Of a stretch of DNA of 9,702 nt, positions 1 to 5,677 are shown piece after piece (the stretch's first letter is position 1; every line of letters starts with the position of its first letter). Position numbers and translations under genes: made by a program. Source of the DNA: JBIIUJ01 sp044340025 (lineage in GTDB: Bacteria; Pseudomonadota; Alphaproteobacteria; Caulobacterales; Aquidulcibacteraceae); assembly GCA_044340025.1 (NCBI GenBank), contig JBIIUJ010000098.1:1-9702 (forward strand), given 5' to 3'. Under the pieces are notes generated by a model. It was not told the DNA's origin, ran no database searches, and was given only the letters and a program-made list of their open reading frames with translations.

Positions 1-534
1 GCCCGCAGCCGCCATCAGCCCGGGGACGACAAGAAAGCCGCCGCCGATCCCGAAAAAACCCGAGGCCGCACCAGCGCCCAGCCCGGCGAGTGACAGCCGC
101 GGGGCCATCTGGGAGGCGTTCTCCCGTGTCATGCGGATGGCTTGCGCCAGCGCGCCCTCCGGCCCGCCGCGCAGCGACAGGGCCCCGATCAGGATCATCA
201 CGCCGCCAAAGAGCATCAGGAGGCGCTGCCCGTCGATCGCCTTGCCCAAGAGCGTGCCGGCATAGGCGCCGGCCACGCCAGAGGCGGCGAACACGAGCCC
301 GCACGGCCAGCGCACGTTGCCGCGCCGCGCATGGCGCCAAAGCGCGATCAGCGCATTCGCCGAGACTGCGGCCGCGCCCGTGCCGATCGCGGTGTGGGGA
401 TCGCTGACCCCAACGACAAAGACAAGCAACGGCACCGCCAGGATCGACCCGCCCGCCCCCAGCAGCGACAGGATCGCCCCGATGATCGCGCCTGAGCCCA
501 GGGCCGCGAGGATATGATAGGCATCCAGCGGCAT
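1..534 (-). CDS. TauE/SafE (TSUP) family sulfite/sulfur-anion exporter, partial (C-terminus off the left edge)
   Basis: An inner-membrane permease of the TauE/SafE family, which moves sulfite, thiosulfate or related organosulfur anions. The 178 visible residues are highly hydrophobic. They show the family's internal duplication: a glycine-rich segment GAIIGAILSLLGAGGS (residues 15-30) followed by AVPLL recurs as GAASGFFGIGGG (155-166) followed by VVPGL. Several membrane spans lie between the two (about 80-97 and 105-121). The ATG at 534 starts 4 bases after the rhodanese stop codon, so it is probably the last or a late gene of the regulator-rhodanese-exporter operon. Family proteins are about 250 residues, so roughly 70-80 residues and the stop lie outside the window. 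From its neighbours I infer that it exports sulfite or thiosulfate made by persulfide oxidation. The family is secure; the substrate is inferred. Confidence 0.9.
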   Translation of the reverse strand, partial: MPLDAYHILAALGSGAIIGAILSLLGAGGSILAVPLLVFVVGVSDPHTAIGTGAAAVSANALIALWRHARRGNVRWPCGLVFAASGVAGAYAGTLLGKAIDGQRLLMLFGGVMILIGALSLRGGPEGALAQAIRMTRENASQMAPRLSLAGLGAGAASGFFGIGGGFLVVPGLMAAAG

Positions 535-538
535 GGCC

Positions 539-1054
539 TTACGCCGCCGCCTTGTTCCACGGCATCAGCGCCAGAAGCTTGGCCATGCCGCACCAGCCGC
601 TCACCCCCGCGAACACGAGCCCGGCTCCGATGAAGCCAGACAACAGGTGAAACGCCTGATCGATGCCGGCGCCCAGAGCAAAACCCGCCAGCGCAAGCCC
701 GCCGGCGGCGATCTGCACCTGGCGCATCAGCTCCAGCGGCGCCTTGCGGTTCTGCGCGGTTGGCAGCCCTGCCGCTTTCCAGGCCTCCAGCCCGCCGTCC
801 AGCAGATAGGCTTCGCAGCCCGCTGTGCGCGCCGCCTCTCCGAGCGAACCGGCGTTGGCGCTTGTGCGCGCGCCGCTGCGGCAGTGAAACACCGCAACGT
901 CGCCCGGGCCCACGGCGCGCACGCCAGCCGAGAGCGGCGAGAGGCGGGCGCCGGGGATGTGCTCGCGGGCATGCTCGTCGGCTTCGCGAATGTCGATCAG
1001 CGTCGCGCCGTCCGCGATCAACGCGCGGGCTTGTGCAGGGGAGATGGTCTTCAT
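539..1054 (-). CDS. Rhodanese-domain sulfurtransferase with C-terminal YgaP-like (DUF2892) membrane domain
   Basis: A 171-residue membrane-bound sulfurtransferase resembling E. coli YgaP in length and layout. Residues 1-100 form a rhodanese domain with the active-site loop CRSGART, C58 being the persulfide-carrying cysteine, followed by the typical LLDGGLEAWKAAGLP end. Residues 108-171 form a DUF2892 domain with two hydrophobic spans (about 114-131 and 137-153) and the hallmark ending WCGMAKLLALMPWN. Rhodaneses pass sulfane sulfur between thiols, for example glutathione persulfide to sulfite giving thiosulfate, which fits the adjacent persulfide dioxygenase and exporter. The start chosen is ATG 1054, with GGAG at 1066-1069 eleven bases upstream. 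A GTG at 1066 overlaps the regulator's stop (GTGA) and would add four residues, but it has no separate ribosome-binding site. Either start implies tight coupling to the regulator. Confidence 0.93.
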   Translation of the reverse strand: MKTISPAQARALIADGATLIDIREADEHAREHIPGARLSPLSAGVRAVGPGDVAVFHCRSGARTSANAGSLGEAARTAGCEAYLLDGGLEAWKAAGLPTAQNRKAPLELMRQVQIAAGGLALAGFALGAGIDQAFHLLSGFIGAGLVFAGVSGWCGMAKLLALMPWNKAAA

Positions 1055-1062
1055 GGCGTGTT

Positions 1063-1395
1063 TCACTCCGTTGCGGCGTCTGGGGCGCAAAAAAGCGCGT
1101 GCAGGGTGGCGATCAGGGCGCTGACCTTGGGATCGGCGATGGCGTAGATCACGCTTGTCCCCTCCCGGCGGGTGCGCACGAGACCCTGCTCGCGCAGGAT
1201 CGCGAGATGCTGGGACAGGGCCGATTGCGAGAGCCCCGTGACCGCAACGAGCCGGCCCGCGCGGGCCTCGCCAGCCTCCATCAAGGCGCAAAGCGCCAGA
1301 AGCCGACCGTCGTGCGCCAGCCCGCGCAGGAACTGGGCGGCAAGCGCGGCCTTTTCCGCCATGCCCGGCAATACAGGCGCGTCTGCAACAGCCAT
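1063..1395 (-). CDS. bigR: ArsR-family winged-helix repressor, BigR/SqrR-like persulfide sensor
   Basis: A 110-residue ArsR/SmtB-type DNA-binding protein. The helix-turn-helix runs from about residue 45 to 70 with recognition-helix sequence QSALSQHLAILREQGLV (57-73), and the beta-wing TRREGTSVIYAI follows (75-86). It lacks the CxC metal site of arsenic sensors. It has exactly two cysteines, C36 in helix 2 (LLALCALM) and C103 near the C-terminus (LHALFC). BigR and SqrR use cysteines in these places, about 66 residues apart, to form an intramolecular di- or tetrasulfide when persulfide rises, which releases DNA. Start ATG 1395 has AGGGAGG at 1401-1407 five bases upstream. It is the first gene of a leftward operon and is divergent from a persulfide dioxygenase, the usual BigR target, across a palindromic AT-rich operator. 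The gene symbol is by homology of family and context. Confidence 0.88.
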   Translation of the reverse strand: MAVADAPVLPGMAEKAALAAQFLRGLAHDGRLLALCALMEAGEARAGRLVAVTGLSQSALSQHLAILREQGLVRTRREGTSVIYAIADPKVSALIATLHALFCAPDAATE

Positions 1396-1418
1396 CGAGG
1401 CCTCCCTTGGATGCCCCT

Positions 1419-1446
1419 CATATATCAGCCTTGTCTAAATTAGCAA
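1419..1446 (-). promoter_or_regulatory. Candidate promoter of the leftward regulator-rhodanese-exporter operon
   Basis: Read on the minus strand, TTGCTA (1446-1441) and TATATG (1424-1419) are separated by 16 bases, each matching 4 of 6 sigma-70 positions. The start would be near 1412, just upstream of the AGGGAGG ribosome-binding site (1407-1401), giving a very short leader. It overlaps the rightward promoter back to back, and both -10 elements lie in the outer arms of the same palindrome. Confidence 0.4.
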
Positions 1447-1459
1447 GACCTAATATATG
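1431..1459 (+). promoter_or_regulatory. Candidate promoter of the persulfide dioxygenase gene
   Basis: A -35-like TTGTCT (1431-1436) and a -10-like TATATG (1454-1459) are separated by 17 bases. Each matches 4 of 6 sigma-70 consensus positions. Transcription would start near 1466, shortly before the AGGGAG ribosome-binding site (1474-1479). The -10 lies in the right arm of the palindrome, so repressor binding would block it. TAATAT (1451-1456) is an alternative -10 but would leave only a 14-base spacer. Confidence 0.4.
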
Positions 1460-1485
1460 CTCGCTCAGCAACCAGGGAGCGCGCC

Positions 1486-2349
1486 ATGTCGCCAGAGATC
1501 ATCGCCTTTTTCGACGAGCCCACCTTCACCGTGTCCTATCTTGTCGTCGACCCTGCCACGAAGGCCGCCGCCATTGTCGATCCGGTGCTGGACTATGATC
1601 ACGCAAGCGGCCGTGCGCATCACGGATCGGCGGCGCGGATCCTTGCAGCCACACAGGCGCGCGGCGCCCATGTTGCTCTCGTGCTGGAGACCCATGTTCA
1701 CGCCGATCACCTCTCCGCCGCGCCGTGGATCAAGGCGCAAACCGGCGCAAAAGTCGCAATCGGGGCGGAGGTGCGGGCGGTGCAGGCGATCTTCGCGCCA
1801 GTCTTCGGCGCCGACGATGTTTCCCTGACGGGCGCGGAGTTTGACATCCTCGCAAAGGACGGCGACCGCTTCGCTCTGGGCGCCCTGACGATCGAAGCGC
1901 TCCATACGCCGGGCCATACACCCGCCTGCATGGCCTGGAAAATCGGGGACCAGGACGTGTTCGTCGGCGACACGCTGTTCATGCCGGACTACGGCACGGC
2001 GCGGGCGGATTTCCCGGGCGGGGATGCAGCCACGCTTTATCGCTCCATCCGAAAGCTGCTGGCGCTTGCGCCGGAAACTCGGCTCTGGATGTGTCACGAC
2101 TACAAAGCCCCCGGCCGGGACGCGTTCGCCTGGCAGACCACCGTCGCAGACGAGCGCGCCGGCAACGTGCATGTCCATGACGGGGTGACGGAAGACGACT
2201 TCGTGACCATGCGCCAGGCGCGCGACGCCGGGCTGAAGGCGCCGGCGCTGCTCCTGCCCTCTGTGCAGGTCAACATGCGCGCGGGCCATTTCCCGCCGCC
2301 CGACGCTCAGGGAAGATGCTTTCTGAAGGTGCCGCTGAAGGTGGCTTAG
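1486..2349 (+). CDS. blh: Persulfide dioxygenase, stand-alone metallo-beta-lactamase fold (Blh/ETHE1-like)
   Basis: A 287-residue cytoplasmic non-heme iron enzyme of the ETHE1/Blh group, which oxidises glutathione persulfide with O2 to sulfite and glutathione. The metallo-beta-lactamase ligands are all visible: THVHADH (H70, H72, D74, H75), HTPGHT with H144, VGDTLF with D162, and MCHDY with H204. The early segment DEPTFTVSYLVVDP and the late RAGNVHVHDGVTEDDFV are typical of the bacterial Blh subgroup, whose long C-terminal part separates it from glyoxalase II. Start ATG 1486 has AGGGAG six bases upstream. Blh proteins of Agrobacterium and Xylella carry an extra N-terminal rhodanese-like DUF442 domain. 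That is absent here, and a rhodanese is instead encoded divergently. It is probably repressed by the adjacent BigR/SqrR-like protein through the shared operator. Hydroxyacylglutathione hydrolase is the main alternative label, and context argues against it. Confidence 0.9.
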   Translation: MSPEIIAFFDEPTFTVSYLVVDPATKAAAIVDPVLDYDHASGRAHHGSAARILAATQARGAHVALVLETHVHADHLSAAPWIKAQTGAKVAIGAEVRAVQAIFAPVFGADDVSLTGAEFDILAKDGDRFALGALTIEALHTPGHTPACMAWKIGDQDVFVGDTLFMPDYGTARADFPGGDAATLYRSIRKLLALAPETRLWMCHDYKAPGRDAFAWQTTVADERAGNVHVHDGVTEDDFVTMRQARDAGLKAPALLLPSVQVNMRAGHFPPPDAQGRCFLKVPLKVA

Positions 2350-2362
2350 GCCGCAGGCGACA

Positions 2363-2380
2363 GCCAGAGCCGGCTCTGGC
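2363..2380. repeat. Perfect 18-base palindrome between dioxygenase and CPBP protease genes
   Basis: GCCAGAGCC followed directly by GGCTCTGGC is its own reverse complement. As RNA it would fold into a stem of about 7 pairs with a CCGG loop. It lies 13 bases after the dioxygenase stop and 12 bases before the next start codon. No T-run follows, so it is not a standard intrinsic terminator. It could be a weak or Rho-assisted 3' end, an mRNA-stabilising hairpin, or a protein site. Confidence 0.55.
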
Positions 2381-2392
2381 ACACAGACTCCC

Positions 2393-3250
2393 ATGAGCCG
2401 GTCCGCCAATGCGTTTCTCGCGCCAGCCCCGCATGGGCCGATCGGGCCGGCGGCGGCGGTGCTGGGGCTGACCATTCTCGCCTATATCAGCGTTGGCGTC
2501 CTTTGCGCGGCGGCATGGCATGGGGCGCCAGCGCCGGAAGGCTCTGGCGCGCAGGGAGCGCTGCGTCTCGCCCTGTCTTTGATGCCGTTTGCGGCGGGGC
2601 TTGGCACGCTCTGGGCGGCCGCCGGCGCCTTGATGCCGGAAGAGCGCAGCCGCATCTTCAGCATCGCTGGACGAATGCGCTGGCGCGAGGTTGGGCTGGG
2701 TGCGGGTTGGTGGTCGCTGCTGGTGATCGGTCCCGCGCTCGCCGGCGCCTTCCTGTCTGGCGAGACGCCGACCCCCCTGGCCTGGCTCAGCGCGTGGCGC
2801 GGTCAGGATATCGTGCTTGTCCTCTGCGTCGGCCTTGTGGGCTTCGCCGCCCAGACCCTGGCCGAAGAGGCGCTATTTCGCGGCTTCCTGCTGCGCCAGA
2901 GCGCCCGGCTCGGCTGGCGGCCGGCGGCGTTGGTGGTGCTCAACGCGAGCCTGTTTGCAGCGATCCATTGGCCGGGCGGGGCTGAACTGATGGCTTTCGC
3001 GGGCCTCAGCGGGGCGGTGTTCGCCATCGTCACGCTGGCGCGCGGCGGGATCGAGGCGGCATGGGGCGGCCATCTTGTGCAGAACCTCGCTGCAGGCGTG
3101 GTGCTGTTTGGACCGCTGGCTGCGCCTGCGCCGTCGCTCGACTGGACCGACTGGGCGCTCGTGGTCGCCTCGCTGGCGGCCTTTACGGCGGCGATGATCT
3201 GGCGGCGGCCGCCCGGCGCGCCTTCTGCGGGGACGCCAGAGCCGGCATGA
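2393..3250 (+). CDS. CPBP (Abi/CAAX-like) family intramembrane glutamic endopeptidase
   Basis: A 285-residue polytopic membrane protein of the CPBP family, related to the eukaryotic Rce1 protease and bacterial MroQ. The signature motifs are present in order: EExxxR (E158, E159, R163 in AEEALFRGFLL), FxxxH (F188, H192 in FAAIHW), and HxxxN (H227, N231 in GGHLVQNL). The glutamates and histidines form the catalytic site inside the membrane. About seven or eight hydrophobic spans can be seen. The first is near residues 20-42, and the last, near 253-268, is followed by a polar Pro/Arg-rich tail. ATG 2393 fits the 43-base gap after the dioxygenase, but no Shine-Dalgarno sequence is visible, so the start is less certain than the frame. 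The last 68 bases overlap the RluB-family gene on the other strand. Substrate and role are unknown; a link with the sulfur genes is not supported beyond proximity. Confidence 0.88.
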   Translation: MSRSANAFLAPAPHGPIGPAAAVLGLTILAYISVGVLCAAAWHGAPAPEGSGAQGALRLALSLMPFAAGLGTLWAAAGALMPEERSRIFSIAGRMRWREVGLGAGWWSLLVIGPALAGAFLSGETPTPLAWLSAWRGQDIVLVLCVGLVGFAAQTLAEEALFRGFLLRQSARLGWRPAALVVLNASLFAAIHWPGGAELMAFAGLSGAVFAIVTLARGGIEAAWGGHLVQNLAAGVVLFGPLAAPAPSLDWTDWALVVASLAAFTAAMIWRRPPGAPSAGTPEPA

Positions 3251-3986
3251 GCCCGCCCAGCTGATCGCGCATCACTTTGACGGTCACTTCCTCCACGGCC
3301 CCCGGCGCGAGCTTGCCCAGCTGGAACGGGCCGTAGGAAATACGGATCAGCCGGTTGACCTTCAGCCCCACCGCTTCCAGCACGCGGCGCACTTCGCGGT
3401 TCTTGCCTTCCCGGATCGCGACCGCGAGCCAGGGGTTGGAGCGCTCCGCGACCTCGAGCGTCGCCTCGATCGGCCCATACTTGACGCCATCCACCGTCAC
3501 GCCCTTGCGCAGCTTATCGAGCTCCTCCTGCGTGATGGAGCCGAAGGCGCGCACCCGATAGCGCCGCACCCAGCCGGTGGAGGGCAGCTCCATCGCCCGG
3601 GCCAGCGCGCCGTCATTGGTGAGCAGCAACAGGCCTTCCGAGGTGAGGTCCAGCCGACCGACCGAAATCACCCGCGGCAGGTCCTCGGGCAGGCGCTCGA
3701 ACACTGTCGGCCGTCCCGCTGGATCGCGGTGCGACGTCACCAGGCCGGAGGGCTTGTGATAGCGCCAGACGCGCGTGGGTTCGGCTGCACCGACCTCCTT
3801 GCCGTTGACGCGGATCACGTCGCCGGGGGCGACCTTGTAGGCGGGGGTGTCGAGCAGCTTGCCGTTAACGCGCACGGCGCCCTCAGCGATCAGCCGCTCC
3901 GCATCCCGGCGCGAGCAGACGCCGGCGCGCGCCAGCATCTTGGCGATGCGCTCGCCCTCTTCATGCCAGACTGGCGGCTTGGTCAT
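3183..3986 (-). CDS. rluB: RluB-family 23S rRNA pseudouridine synthase
   Basis: A 267-residue pseudouridine synthase of the RsuA/RluB/RluE/RluF group. Residues 12-60 are an S4 RNA-binding domain (RIAKMLARAGVCSRRDAERL, then VRVNGKLL). The catalytic domain carries GRLDLTSEGLLLLTND, with D113 the nucleophile that attacks the uridine. The later motifs GKNREVRRVLEAVGL and LIRISYGPFQL are also typical. Closest by pattern is RluB, which modifies U2605 of E. coli 23S rRNA; RsuA or RluE cannot be fully excluded from sequence alone. Start ATG 3986 has GAGGGA (3998-3993) six bases upstream. The protein ends in a short Ala/Arg/Ser/Pro tail rather than a long basic extension. This tail is encoded opposite the end of the CPBP protease gene, an antiparallel overlap of 68 bases. 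Confidence 0.92.
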   Translation of the reverse strand: MTKPPVWHEEGERIAKMLARAGVCSRRDAERLIAEGAVRVNGKLLDTPAYKVAPGDVIRVNGKEVGAAEPTRVWRYHKPSGLVTSHRDPAGRPTVFERLPEDLPRVISVGRLDLTSEGLLLLTNDGALARAMELPSTGWVRRYRVRAFGSITQEELDKLRKGVTVDGVKYGPIEATLEVAERSNPWLAVAIREGKNREVRRVLEAVGLKVNRLIRISYGPFQLGKLAPGAVEEVTVKVMRDQLGGLMPALASPQKARRAAAARSSPP

Positions 3987-4034
3987 GGTCGATCCCTCAG
4001 CGACGGGCGGGCCTCGCGGCCGGCGGGCATTCAG

Positions 4035-4057
4035 CTTGGCGCAGGCCGTCCGCCAAG
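4035..4057 (-). terminator. Hairpin 3' of kdsD, possible terminator without a T-run
   Basis: CTTGGCG (4035-4041) pairs with CGCCAAG (4051-4057) around a 9-base loop, starting about 11 bases after the kdsD stop in the leftward direction. No uridine tract follows, only TGAAT, so if it ends transcription it does so weakly or with help from Rho. It also sits in the 82-base region that must hold any separate rluB promoter. Confidence 0.4.
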
Positions 4058-4068
4058 TCGAGCGCGCG

Positions 4069-5019
4069 CTAGGCGAGGCCGGCGCGCAGAAAGTCGTGCA
4101 GGTGAGCGATGCCCACCGGGCGGGCGTCCTCCACCGCGAAGATCACGCTGCGTTTGGTCTCGTTCAGCCGGGCCAGCGCCTCGGCGGCGAGCGCTGTGGG
4201 CGCAATCGTCATGGGCGCGGATGTCATGACGGCGCCAGCGGTGACGGCGGCGAAGTCCGCGCCCGCGCGGCGGCGCACATCGCCATCGGTGATGACGCCG
4301 ATCAGACGGCCCTCGGCGTCGATCACGCCGGTGGCGCCGAAGCGCTTGGCGGTCATCTCCAGCAGCGCCTCCGCCATCGGCGTCTGCGGCGAGACGAGCG
4401 GAACGGCCTCGCCGCGATGCATCAGATCGCCCACCGTTTTCAGCATCGCGCCAAGCTTGCCGCCGGGATGATAGATGCGGAAATCGCTGGCGGTGAAGCC
4501 GCGCCGCTCCAGAAGCGCCACAGCCAGCGCATCGCCCATCGCCATTTGCAGCGTGGTGGAGGTGGTGGGCGCGCGCGTCTCGGCGCAGGCTTCCTCCGCA
4601 TCGGGGATAAGGAGGCGCAGGGTGGCGGCCTGACCGAGGGTGGAGCCGGGCTTGGCGGTCAAGGCCACGAGCGGGATCGCGAACCGGCGGGCATAGGCGA
4701 TCATGTCGGACAGTTCGGGCGCCTCGCCGGATTTCGACAGGATGATGACCACGTCATCGCGCCCGATCATGCCCATATCGCCATGGCTGGCTTCAGTGGG
4801 GTGGATGTATTGGGCGGGCGTGCCGGTGGAGGCGAGGGTGGCGGCCATCTTGCGCGCCACATGGCCGGACTTGCCGACGCCGGCGCAAACCACCTTGCCT
4901 TGAGAAGCCTCGATCGCCTCGACCACGGCGTCGAACTCCGGACCGATCATGTCAGCCATCGCGGAAAGGGCTGTGGCTTCCAGCGCGATAACGCGGCGGG
5001 CGGCCTCGCGAGGGGTCAT
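4069..5019 (-). CDS. kdsD: D-arabinose-5-phosphate isomerase (KpsF/GutQ family)
   Basis: A 316-residue cytoplasmic isomerase that converts ribulose-5-phosphate to arabinose-5-phosphate, the first committed step to Kdo, the inner-core sugar of LPS. Residues about 35-170 are a SIS sugar-phosphate isomerase domain with GVGKSGHVARK (K50), TEASHGDMG (H79) and the phosphate loop SKSGEAPEL (95-103). HPGGKLG follows with H184, matching the catalytic histidine of the family. Two CBS domains fill residues about 195-316 (MHRGEAVPLV... and VMTSAPMTIAP...), giving the standard SIS-CBS-CBS layout and length. Start ATG 5019 is chosen because it overlaps the upstream gene's stop as ATGA and has GAGG (5031-5028) eight bases upstream. 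An in-frame extension upstream is an open frame only. In genomes with several paralogues the capsule form is called KpsF; kdsD is the default name here. Confidence 0.93.
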   Translation of the reverse strand: MTPREAARRVIALEATALSAMADMIGPEFDAVVEAIEASQGKVVCAGVGKSGHVARKMAATLASTGTPAQYIHPTEASHGDMGMIGRDDVVIILSKSGEAPELSDMIAYARRFAIPLVALTAKPGSTLGQAATLRLLIPDAEEACAETRAPTTSTTLQMAMGDALAVALLERRGFTASDFRIYHPGGKLGAMLKTVGDLMHRGEAVPLVSPQTPMAEALLEMTAKRFGATGVIDAEGRLIGVITDGDVRRRAGADFAAVTAGAVMTSAPMTIAPTALAAEALARLNETKRSVIFAVEDARPVGIAHLHDFLRAGLA

Positions 5020-5591
5020 GTGGCGGGCCTCATGGCGAGGGAGCGGATCTCGATGCCACGGGCTTGACCATCGGGATCGGCCCAGATCCGCAACGTGAGG
5101 GGGCCATCGCCGCCCTTCGGCGCCGGAAGGCGCAGCACCGCGCGGGCGAACACCGGCTGGACGCGCGCTTCCACCCACGCAACGTCGGCGCCGCGCGACA
5201 GCCCGATCATGTAGCGGTCGGAGGGGGTGGCCGGCACGCCGCGCGCCGTGATCTCCGCCTCAACAGCTCTGCCGGAGAGGGCGGCGTCCGCACCCGGGCC
5301 AAGACGCAGCGCCGCGCCTGCGCCTGCGCCGCCGATGCCGGGCTGGAAAGGGGCGGCAGCCGCGATCCGCACGCCCTCCTGCCCACGGTCGCGATTCGGG
5401 CCGGGATAGGCGGGATGCGCCTTGCTTGCCTCGACCGCCGAAAGCGCCGCCGCATCCAGCAGCCGCCAGCCGCCAGGGCCAGCTGCGGGGTCTGGCGTCC
5501 CGCCGCGCGGGGCAAGGCCCGGCGCCATGGCGGCCGCAGCGACGCCAGCGAAAACCAGCGCAAAGAGGGCGAAGAAGACACGATCCTTCAT
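5016..5591 (-). CDS. Unrecognised membrane-anchored protein, translationally coupled to kdsD
   Basis: I do not recognise the family of this 191-residue protein. It begins MKDR and then has one hydrophobic segment (residues 5-24) ending in small residues AAAAMAPG, so it is either an N-terminal anchor or a signal peptide, with the rest in the periplasm. Residues 30-40 are a Gly/Pro/Ala linker. From about residue 75 the protein alternates polar and hydrophobic residues (AVEAEITARG, VAWVEARVQP, LTLRIWADPDG, IEIRSLAM), suggesting a beta-sandwich such as a carbohydrate-binding fold. No cysteine or lipobox is present. The stop overlaps the kdsD start as ATGA, so the two are made together, which hints at a cell-envelope or surface-polysaccharide role. 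It is not convincing as LptC, which is often found near kdsD. ATG 5591 is preferred over a TTG at 5627. Confidence 0.72.
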   Translation of the reverse strand: MKDRVFFALFALVFAGVAAAAMAPGLAPRGGTPDPAAGPGGWRLLDAAALSAVEASKAHPAYPGPNRDRGQEGVRIAAAAPFQPGIGGAGAGAALRLGPGADAALSGRAVEAEITARGVPATPSDRYMIGLSRGADVAWVEARVQPVFARAVLRLPAPKGGDGPLTLRIWADPDGQARGIEIRSLAMRPAT

Positions 5592-5600
5592 CGATGCGCT

Positions 5601-5633
5601 CTTGCCTTGCAGATACGCCGGCCGCAAGGCGAG
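5601..5633. repeat. Inverted repeat in the leader of the coupled hypothetical gene
   Basis: CTTGCCTTGC (5601-5610) pairs with GCAAGGCGAG (5624-5633), ten pairs with one G-T wobble around a 13-base loop. It lies 10 bases upstream of the leftward start at 5591. In the mRNA the downstream arm would contain the purine-rich stretch that is the only plausible ribosome-binding site, so the hairpin could reduce translation of the gene and of kdsD. Function is inferred. Confidence 0.45.
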
Positions 5634-5639
5634 CGTGTG

Positions 5640-5677
5640 GGCAGGCGCCGAAGACGCCGCTCCAGACGACGCCTGCC
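5640..5677. repeat. Inverted repeat upstream of the alpha/beta hydrolase gene
   Basis: GGCAGGCG (5640-5647) and CGCCTGCC (5670-5677) are perfect inverted repeats separated by 22 bases. They lie just upstream of the GAGGAAG ribosome-binding site (5680-5686) of the rightward hydrolase gene. With the repeat at 5601-5633 they fill most of the divergent spacer 5592-5695, in which I see no convincing sigma-70 promoter. This could be an operator or simply leader structure in GC-rich DNA. Confidence 0.35.

Larger units (their letters stand above)
1419..1459. promoter_or_regulatory. Nested palindromic operator between regulator and persulfide dioxygenase genes
   Basis: An AT-rich island in GC-rich DNA. 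The outer arms CATATATCAG (1419-1428) and CTAATATATG (1450-1459) are inverted repeats with one mismatch. The inner element CTAA-A-TTAG (1435-1443) shares their exact centre, base 1439. The same bases can also be read as two side-by-side dyads, TCAG-N6-CTAA (1425-1438) and ATTAG-N6-CTAAT (1439-1454), whose centres lie 15 bases apart. Dyads of this size suit an ArsR-family dimer. The position between the regulator and its probable target suggests autorepression and repression of the dioxygenase. Binding by this regulator is inferred. Confidence 0.7.

Noticed and set aside
90..517. Small plus-strand open frames opposite the exporter gene
   Set aside because: They are Arg-rich shadows. The minus strand encodes a clear TauE/SafE permease with its internal repeat over the whole interval.
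1465..2475. A 336-codon minus-strand open frame opposite the persulfide dioxygenase gene
   Set aside because: It is in the same mirror register as the real gene, has no domain, and would cross the operator-proximal region. The plus-strand gene has all metal ligands and a good ribosome-binding site.
3847..5067. A 406-codon plus-strand open frame opposite kdsD and the start of rluB
   Set aside because: It is in mirror register to kdsD, has low-complexity Gly/His/Arg composition and no domain. kdsD on the minus strand carries complete SIS and CBS motifs.
5020..5178. A 53-residue upstream extension of kdsD
   Set aside because: The extension lies wholly inside the upstream gene in another frame, whereas ATG 5019 has an ATGA overlap, a GAGG site and the family's normal N-terminus and length.
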